A program made the position numbers and the translations under genes. Positions 59,767-64,000 of a DNA stretch of 64,000 bases are shown piece by piece. This DNA is from Candidatus Sulfopaludibacter sp. SbA3 (GTDB taxonomy: Bacteria > Acidobacteriota > Vicinamibacteria > Vicinamibacterales > UBA2999). The stretch lies in assembly GCA_945903265.1 (NCBI GenBank), contig CAMDNQ010000010.1:70372-134371 (forward strand). Reading direction: 5' to 3'. The notes under the pieces are model-generated. The model ran no database searches. It was not told where the DNA came from and saw only the letters and a list, made by a program, of their open reading frames with translations. Positions within the stretch are counted from its first letter, which is position 1. Every line of letters begins with the position of its first letter.

Positions 59767-60560
59767 CGGCGCTCACTAACGGCAACCGCCTGGGGCACCT
59801 GCGCCGGATCGGCCTGAAGACGCGTCAGAATCTCGCACCCCTCGCCCGTCACGACGACCGTGTGCTCGAAGTGCGCCGAGAGACGTCCATCGCGCGTCAC
59901 CGCGGTCCACCCGTCGTTCAGCACCTTCACGCCGGCGCCGCCCGCGTTCACCATCGGCTCAATCGCCAGGACCATCCCCTCCGAGAGTCGTGGTCCGCGG
60001 CCACCAGGGCCATAGTTGGCGATCTGCGGTTCCTCGTGAAGCGACGTGCCGATGCCGTGCCCCACGAACTCGCGAACCACCGAAAAGCCATGCGCTTCAA
60101 CGTGCTGCTGAACCGCCGCGCCGATGTCCGACACCCGCGCTCCTGGTTTCACCGCGTCGATTCCGCGGGACAGCGCTTCCTGCGTCACCGTCAGCAGCGC
60201 TTCCGCGTCGGCAGCAACGCGCCCGACGGGGATCGTCACCGCGCAGTCGCCAAAAAACCCGTTCAGCTTCGCGCCCATATCCAGCGAGAGCACGTCGCCT
60301 TCCACCAGCCGCCGGTCCGAGGGGATGCCGTGCACCACCTGCTCGTTCACCGATGCGCAGACGGTGGCCGGGTACCCGTGGTACCCCTTGAACGCCGGCT
60401 CGGCGCCGGCGTCGCGGACCAGCGCTTCGGCGGTGGCGTCGATCTCCATCGTCGTCGCCCCGGGGACCACCATCCGCCGAAGCTCGGCGAGGATGCGGGC
60501 CACCAGCTGGTTCACCGTCCGCAGCTTGTCAATTTCGGCGCTCGATCGACAAACGATCAT
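59760..60560 (-). CDS. map: Methionine aminopeptidase type I
   Basis: Removes the initiator Met. The 266-residue enzyme has the five metal ligands: Asp in SLDMGAKLNG, Asp in GDCAVTI, His in VGHGIG, Glu in AIEPM and Glu in HFEHTVVV. It has no N-terminal zinc-finger extension. It follows adk by 9 nt in the common secY-adk-map-infA order. Confidence 0.95.
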   Translation of the reverse strand: MIVCRSSAEIDKLRTVNQLVARILAELRRMVVPGATTMEIDATAEALVRDAGAEPAFKGYHGYPATVCASVNEQVVHGIPSDRRLVEGDVLSLDMGAKLNGFFGDCAVTIPVGRVAADAEALLTVTQEALSRGIDAVKPGARVSDIGAAVQQHVEAHGFSVVREFVGHGIGTSLHEEPQIANYGPGGRGPRLSEGMVLAIEPMVNAGGAGVKVLNDGWTAVTRDGRLSAHFEHTVVVTGEGCEILTRLQADPAQVPQAVAVSERRW

Positions 60561-60569
60561 CGCCGCTCC

Positions 60570-61253
60570 CTACCTCTGTGCGCTGAGCGGCAGCCCCAGG
60601 CCCGCGCGCGTCGCGTCCATGATCGTCGCCTCGATCTCCGCCGTCACAAGGTCCGGCGCCTGCGCGCCGTTGACCGTCCGGAACGTCGGCCGATCGCGGT
60701 AGTAGTCGACCACCGGCTTTGTGCTCTCGTGATACACCCGCAGGCGCTCCAGCACGATCCGGTCGTTATCGTCGCTGCGGTGCACGAGCACCCCGCCACA
60801 GACGGTGCAGTTCGTCGCCGCCGTATCCAGCGGGTCGGCATTGGCTCCGCATCCCGAGCAAATCCGTCGCGTGCTCAGCCGCCGAACGAGCTCGGCTTTC
60901 GGCACCACGATATCGACAATCACCAGCGGGTCGGATCCACGTTCCACCATGAGCTGGTCGAGCGCCTGACCCTGCACCACGGTGCGCGGAAACCCGTCAA
61001 GAACGAATCCCGCCTTCGTATCCGAATTCTTCAACCGCTCGCGCACGATGCCGACGATCGTGGCGTCGTCCGCCAGCTCGCCGCGATCCATCTTCTGCTT
61101 CGCGACGAGCGCGAGCGGAAGCTCGTTCTTGATCCCCTCGCGGAGGATGTCGCCCGTCGAAATCTTCGGCAGGCCATGCGCCCGGGCGAAGGATTCGGCC
61201 TGTGTCCCTTTGCCCGCGCCCGGAGCGCCAAGCATGATGACATTCAACGCCAT
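60570..61253 (-). CDS. adk: Adenylate kinase, zinc-LID form
   Basis: Converts AMP and ATP to ADP. P-loop GAPGAGKGTQ at the N-terminus, the AMP-binding and core segments (STGDILREGIK, VLDGFPRTVVQGQAL), and a LID with four cysteines (CSGCGANADPL, then CTVCGG) that bind zinc. Length 227, long form. It begins 5 nt after secY. Confidence 0.96.
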   Translation of the reverse strand: MALNVIMLGAPGAGKGTQAESFARAHGLPKISTGDILREGIKNELPLALVAKQKMDRGELADDATIVGIVRERLKNSDTKAGFVLDGFPRTVVQGQALDQLMVERGSDPLVIVDIVVPKAELVRRLSTRRICSGCGANADPLDTAATNCTVCGGVLVHRSDDNDRIVLERLRVYHESTKPVVDYYRDRPTFRTVNGAQAPDLVTAEIEATIMDATRAGLGLPLSAQR

Positions 61254-61258
61254 CAGGA

Positions 61259-62647
61259 CTACCCGCGTCGTCCGCGGATGCGCGTCTTCTTCATGAACCC
61301 GTCGTAGTGCCGCATGATGAGCTGCGACTCGACCTGATTCACGGTATCCATGGCCACACCGACCACGATCAACAGCGAGGTGCCGCCGAAATAGAACGTC
61401 ACGCCGGCGCCCTGGGTAAACCAGGTGGGCAGCGCCGCATCGAGCTGCTCACCGATGAACGGAATCGGCGCCACGCGGAAACCGGTGAGCAGGAACTCGG
61501 GCAGCAGGGCCACACACGCCAGGTACAGGGCGCCGACAAGCGTCAGGCGCGCCAGGATCATGTCGATGTGCTCCGCGGTCCGCTTGCCGGGACGGATACC
61601 GGGGATGAACCCCCCGTACTTCCGCATGTTCTCGGCGACGTCATCCGGATTGAAGATGATGGCCGTGTAAAAATAGCAGAAGAAGACGATGCCGACGACA
61701 TACAGCAGGTTGTAGAGCGGCATGCCGTACGCGAGCTGGTCGGCCACCGAGCGGCCCCAGCTCCCCGCCTCGAACATCATCGCAATCGTGGCCGGGAAGG
61801 CCAGAATGGACGAGGCGAAGATCACCGGAATGACGCCGCCGGTATTGACCTTCAGCGGGATGTGCGTGCTCGCGCCGCCGTACTGCTTTCGTCCCACGAC
61901 GCGCTTGGCGTACTGCACCGTAATGCGCCGGTGGCCGCGCTCGACGAAGATAATCGCGCCCACGACCGCCACCATCACCACGAGCAGGAAGATGATCCGC
62001 AGCAGGCTGATCTGGCCGGTGCGCATCTGATCGAGGGTCGTCAGCACCGCTGACGGCAGCCCGACCACGATGCCCGCGAAGATCAGCAGCGACATGCCGT
62101 TGCCGATCCCGCGCTCGGTAATCTGCTCGCCGAGCCACATGACGAACATCGTGCCGGTCGTCATCGTGAGGACGCACATGAACCTGAAGCCCCAGCCCGG
62201 ATCGAACACCAGCGGGAGTCCGCCGGCGATCTGCGTCTGCCGTTCCAGGAAGAACGCGATGCCCAGCGACTGGACGATCGCGAGCGCGAGCGTCAGGTAC
62301 CGCGTGTACTGCGTGATCTTCCGGCGCCCCAGCTCGCCTTCCTTGGAGATGCGCTCGAGCGTGGGCCACACCACCGTCAGCAGCTGCAGGATGATCGACG
62401 CGCTGATGTACGGCATCACGCCGAGCGCGAAGATCGTCATCTGCGCGAGGTTGTTCCCCGAGAACATGTTGTAGAGCCCGAACATCGTGTTCCGGGTCTG
62501 CTCCGCCAGGAGGGCCAGCGCCTCGGTGTTCACACCGGGCGTCGGAATCACGCCGCCGACGCGGTACACGCCAAGGATCGCCAGCGTGAACAACACGCGG
62601 TTGCGCAGGTCCGTAACGGCGAACAGGTTCTTGAGCGCGTTTTCCAT
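61259..62647 (-). CDS. secY: Protein translocase subunit SecY
   Basis: The central channel of the Sec machinery. The 462-residue protein has ten predicted membrane helices, with GVYRVGGVIPTPGVN, the plug region and the cytoplasmic loop 5 (KRVVGRKQYGGASTHIPLKVNTGGVIPVIFASS) all intact. It follows rplO by 2 nt. Confidence 0.97.
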   Translation of the reverse strand: MENALKNLFAVTDLRNRVLFTLAILGVYRVGGVIPTPGVNTEALALLAEQTRNTMFGLYNMFSGNNLAQMTIFALGVMPYISASIILQLLTVVWPTLERISKEGELGRRKITQYTRYLTLALAIVQSLGIAFFLERQTQIAGGLPLVFDPGWGFRFMCVLTMTTGTMFVMWLGEQITERGIGNGMSLLIFAGIVVGLPSAVLTTLDQMRTGQISLLRIIFLLVVMVAVVGAIIFVERGHRRITVQYAKRVVGRKQYGGASTHIPLKVNTGGVIPVIFASSILAFPATIAMMFEAGSWGRSVADQLAYGMPLYNLLYVVGIVFFCYFYTAIIFNPDDVAENMRKYGGFIPGIRPGKRTAEHIDMILARLTLVGALYLACVALLPEFLLTGFRVAPIPFIGEQLDAALPTWFTQGAGVTFYFGGTSLLIVVGVAMDTVNQVESQLIMRHYDGFMKKTRIRGRRG

Positions 62648-62649
62648 CC

Positions 62650-63096
62650 CTACGCCAACACCTCGGTAGCGCCGCCGGCCGCGGCAATCTTCTCCGCCGC
62701 CTTGCCGCTGAACTTGTGCGCGTGAACCGTCAGCTTCTTCGACACATCCCCGCGCGCCAGCACCTTGATCTTCACGTTCTTGCTGCGGACGATGCCCTGC
62801 TCGCGGAGCAGTTCCGGGGTGACCACCGTGCCAGCGTCAAACCGCTCGGTCAGGGTGTCGATGTTCACCACGGCGTACTCGATCGCGAACTCGTTGTGGA
62901 ACCCGCGCTTCGGGATGCGGCGATGCAGCGGCATCTGGCCGCCTTCGAAGCCGCGCTTGAACTTGAATCCCGACCGGGACTTCGCGCCCTTGTGGCCGCG
63001 TCCCGCCTGCGTGCCGGACCCGGACCCGTGTCCGCGCCCCACGCGCTTCTTGGAGAACTTCGACCGGTCGGATGGTTTGAGATTCGAGAGATCCAT
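62650..63096 (-). CDS. rplO: 50S ribosomal protein L15
   Basis: A 148-residue L15. The Gly/Arg-rich N-terminal loop ([22 protein letters not shown]) threads into 23S rRNA; the C-terminal domain has [25 protein letters not shown]. Normal length and order between rpmD and secY. Confidence 0.96.
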   Translation of the reverse strand: MDLSNLKPSDRSKFSKKRVGRGHGSGSGTQAGRGHKGAKSRSGFKFKRGFEGGQMPLHRRIPKRGFHNEFAIEYAVVNIDTLTERFDAGTVVTPELLREQGIVRSKNVKIKVLARGDVSKKLTVHAHKFSGKAAEKIAAAGGATEVLA

Positions 63097-63101
63097 CGTT
63101 C

Positions 63102-63311
63102 TTACTCCGTCACTTCGATGAGGTGACGCACCTTGTGAATCATGCCGCGCGTCGCCGGCGTGTCCGGCAGCTCCACCGAGTGGCGGATCTTGCGCAGCCC
63201 CATGCCCTGGACCGTCTTGGCCTGCGTGTTGTTGAAGCCAATCGTGCTCTTGATCAGCGTCACGGTGAGCCGCTTCGCCGCGGTTTTCTGCTGTGCGGCC
63301 TTCTTAGCCAT
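63102..63311 (-). CDS. rpmD: 50S ribosomal protein L30
   Basis: A 69-residue L30 with a short Lys/Ala/Gln-rich extension, then [28 protein letters not shown]. It overlaps rpsE by 8 nt and precedes rplO by 5 nt. Confidence 0.95.
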   Translation of the reverse strand: MAKKAAQQKTAAKRLTVTLIKSTIGFNNTQAKTVQGMGLRKIRHSVELPDTPATRGMIHKVRHLIEVTE

Positions 63312-63822
63312 GGATGAGCTCGCTCTCTTCCTTGCCGCGGTACCGGGCCACCAGCGCCGGGTCCTTCAGCTCCATCAGGCCGCTGAACGTCGCGCGCACG
63401 ACGTTGTGCGGGTTGGCGGAGCCGAGCGACTTCGTCAGCACGTTGGAGATGCCGCACGACTCGACGACCGCGCGCACCGCGCCGCCGGCAATCAGTCCGG
63501 TGCCTTCCGGCGCCGGCTTCAACAGCACGCTGCCGGACCCGAACCGCCCCACCACCTGGTGGGGGATCGTCGTGCCGCGGAGCGGCACGCGGATCAGGTT
63601 CTTCTTGGCGGCTTCGATCCCCTTCTTGATGGCCGACGGCACTTCCTTCGCCTTGCCGACGCCAAAGCCGACGTGCCCGTGCCCGTCGCCGACGACAACC
63701 AACGCACTGAAGCTCAGGTTCTTGCCGCCCTTGACGACCTTCGTGACGCGGTTGATCGAGACGACCGTGTCCTTGATATCGAGCTGGGACGCGTCGATCT
63801 TCTCGCGCATCCTGTTCATCAT
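63304..63822 (-). CDS. rpsE: 30S ribosomal protein S5
   Basis: ATG 63822 gives a 172-residue S5, with [26 protein letters not shown], the [14 protein letters not shown] loop and the C-terminal [32 protein letters not shown]. The tracked start at 63861 would run into rplR. GTG 63828 is a nearby alternative. Near the decoding centre, S5 takes part in fidelity. Confidence 0.96.
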   Translation of the reverse strand: MMNRMREKIDASQLDIKDTVVSINRVTKVVKGGKNLSFSALVVVGDGHGHVGFGVGKAKEVPSAIKKGIEAAKKNLIRVPLRGTTIPHQVVGRFGSGSVLLKPAPEGTGLIAGGAVRAVVESCGISNVLTKSLGSANPHNVVRATFSGLMELKDPALVARYRGKEESELIHG

Positions 63823-63829
63823 TCCCACG

Positions 63830-64000
63830 TCAGAACTCCAGGCCCGCTTCGCGAGCCGCATCGGCGACCGCTTTGATGCGGCCGTGATAGAGGAACCCGT
63901 TCCGGTCGAATACGACGCGCTTCACACCCTTTTCGATCAGGCGCGATGCGATGGTCTTGCCGATGGCCTGCGCGCCGGCGACGTTGCCGCCCTTCGCCTC
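63830..64000 (-). CDS. rplR: 50S ribosomal protein L18, C-terminal part (5' end outside window)
   Basis: The minus-strand frame open from the window edge reads [22 protein letters not shown], then [30 protein letters not shown] and TGA. This is the conserved C-terminus of L18, which binds 5S rRNA. It is absent from the ORF track because the start lies outside. Its stop ends 8 nt upstream of the rpsE start. Confidence 0.95.
   Translation of the reverse strand, partial: EAKGGNVAGAQAIGKTIASRLIEKGVKRVVFDRNGFLYHGRIKAVADAAREAGLEF

Overview
This window looks like a high-GC chromosome segment from an Acidobacteriota bacterium of the Vicinamibacteria type (Luteitalea-like). That placement is inferred from the protein sequences, the gene mix and many antisense shadow ORFs typical of high GC; no rRNA is present to settle it. 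The window is ordinary chromosome: no phage, insertion sequence, CRISPR array, tRNA or rRNA gene was seen. Genes are tightly packed, with many 1-8 nt stop/start overlaps that imply translational coupling.

Layout. 1-5.7 kb (+): a translation/RNA-decay block (rbfA end, NrnA-like phosphoesterase, truB, rpsO, pnp) followed by a cupredoxin-like protein and a PAS protein. 5.7-14.8 kb (-): an operon-like run headed by smc, then an M48 protease, a solute-binding lipoprotein, a pyrimidine-dimer glycosylase/DUF1722 fusion, an S1/P1 nuclease, a fluoroacetate-dehalogenase-like hydrolase and a frameshifted cyclase. 15-18.8 kb: ctpA-type protease divergent from tatA-tatC and a HEAT-like protein. 18.8-22.9 kb: proS and nadB divergent from aroB.

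22.9-36.7 kb is a type IV pilus region. It holds a PilR-like sigma-54 activator, two divergent sets of minor pilins (one ending in a beta-solenoid PilX), a PilS-like kinase, prepilin peptidase, an ABC transporter plus a repeat protein laid out like Myxococcus pilG/H/I, a VKOR-DsbA fusion, and the major pilin. The pilin has a near-consensus sigma-54 promoter and a strong terminator. The pilins carry paired cysteines, so the VKOR-DsbA fusion may oxidise them. Upstream is a truncated outer-membrane gene that breaks at a perfect palindrome.

36.8-41.4 kb (+): a Yip1-like membrane protein, a MacA-like adaptor and two MacB-type permeases with no ATPase beside them. 41.4-47.9 kb (-): a nitrogen-control cluster (amtB, gcw_chp porin-like protein, glnD, second amtB, glnB). 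The 545-bp gap between the upstream amtB and an EF-G paralogue holds a sigma-54-like promoter, a long leader hairpin and four copies of a CGACA-N4-TGTCG dyad in two pairs, each pair 30 bp apart. 50.6-56 kb (-): an uncharacterised three-gene secreted operon (NHL/Ig-like protein, lipoprotein, zinc phospholipase C-like protein). 56.2-64 kb (-): the spc/alpha ribosomal operon from rplR (partial) to rplQ, with secY, adk, map, infA and rpoA.

The best candidates for undescribed biology are the dyad array between amtB and the EF-G paralogue, the secreted three-gene operon, and the pilus cluster with its disulfide-forming fusion and beta-solenoid minor pilin.
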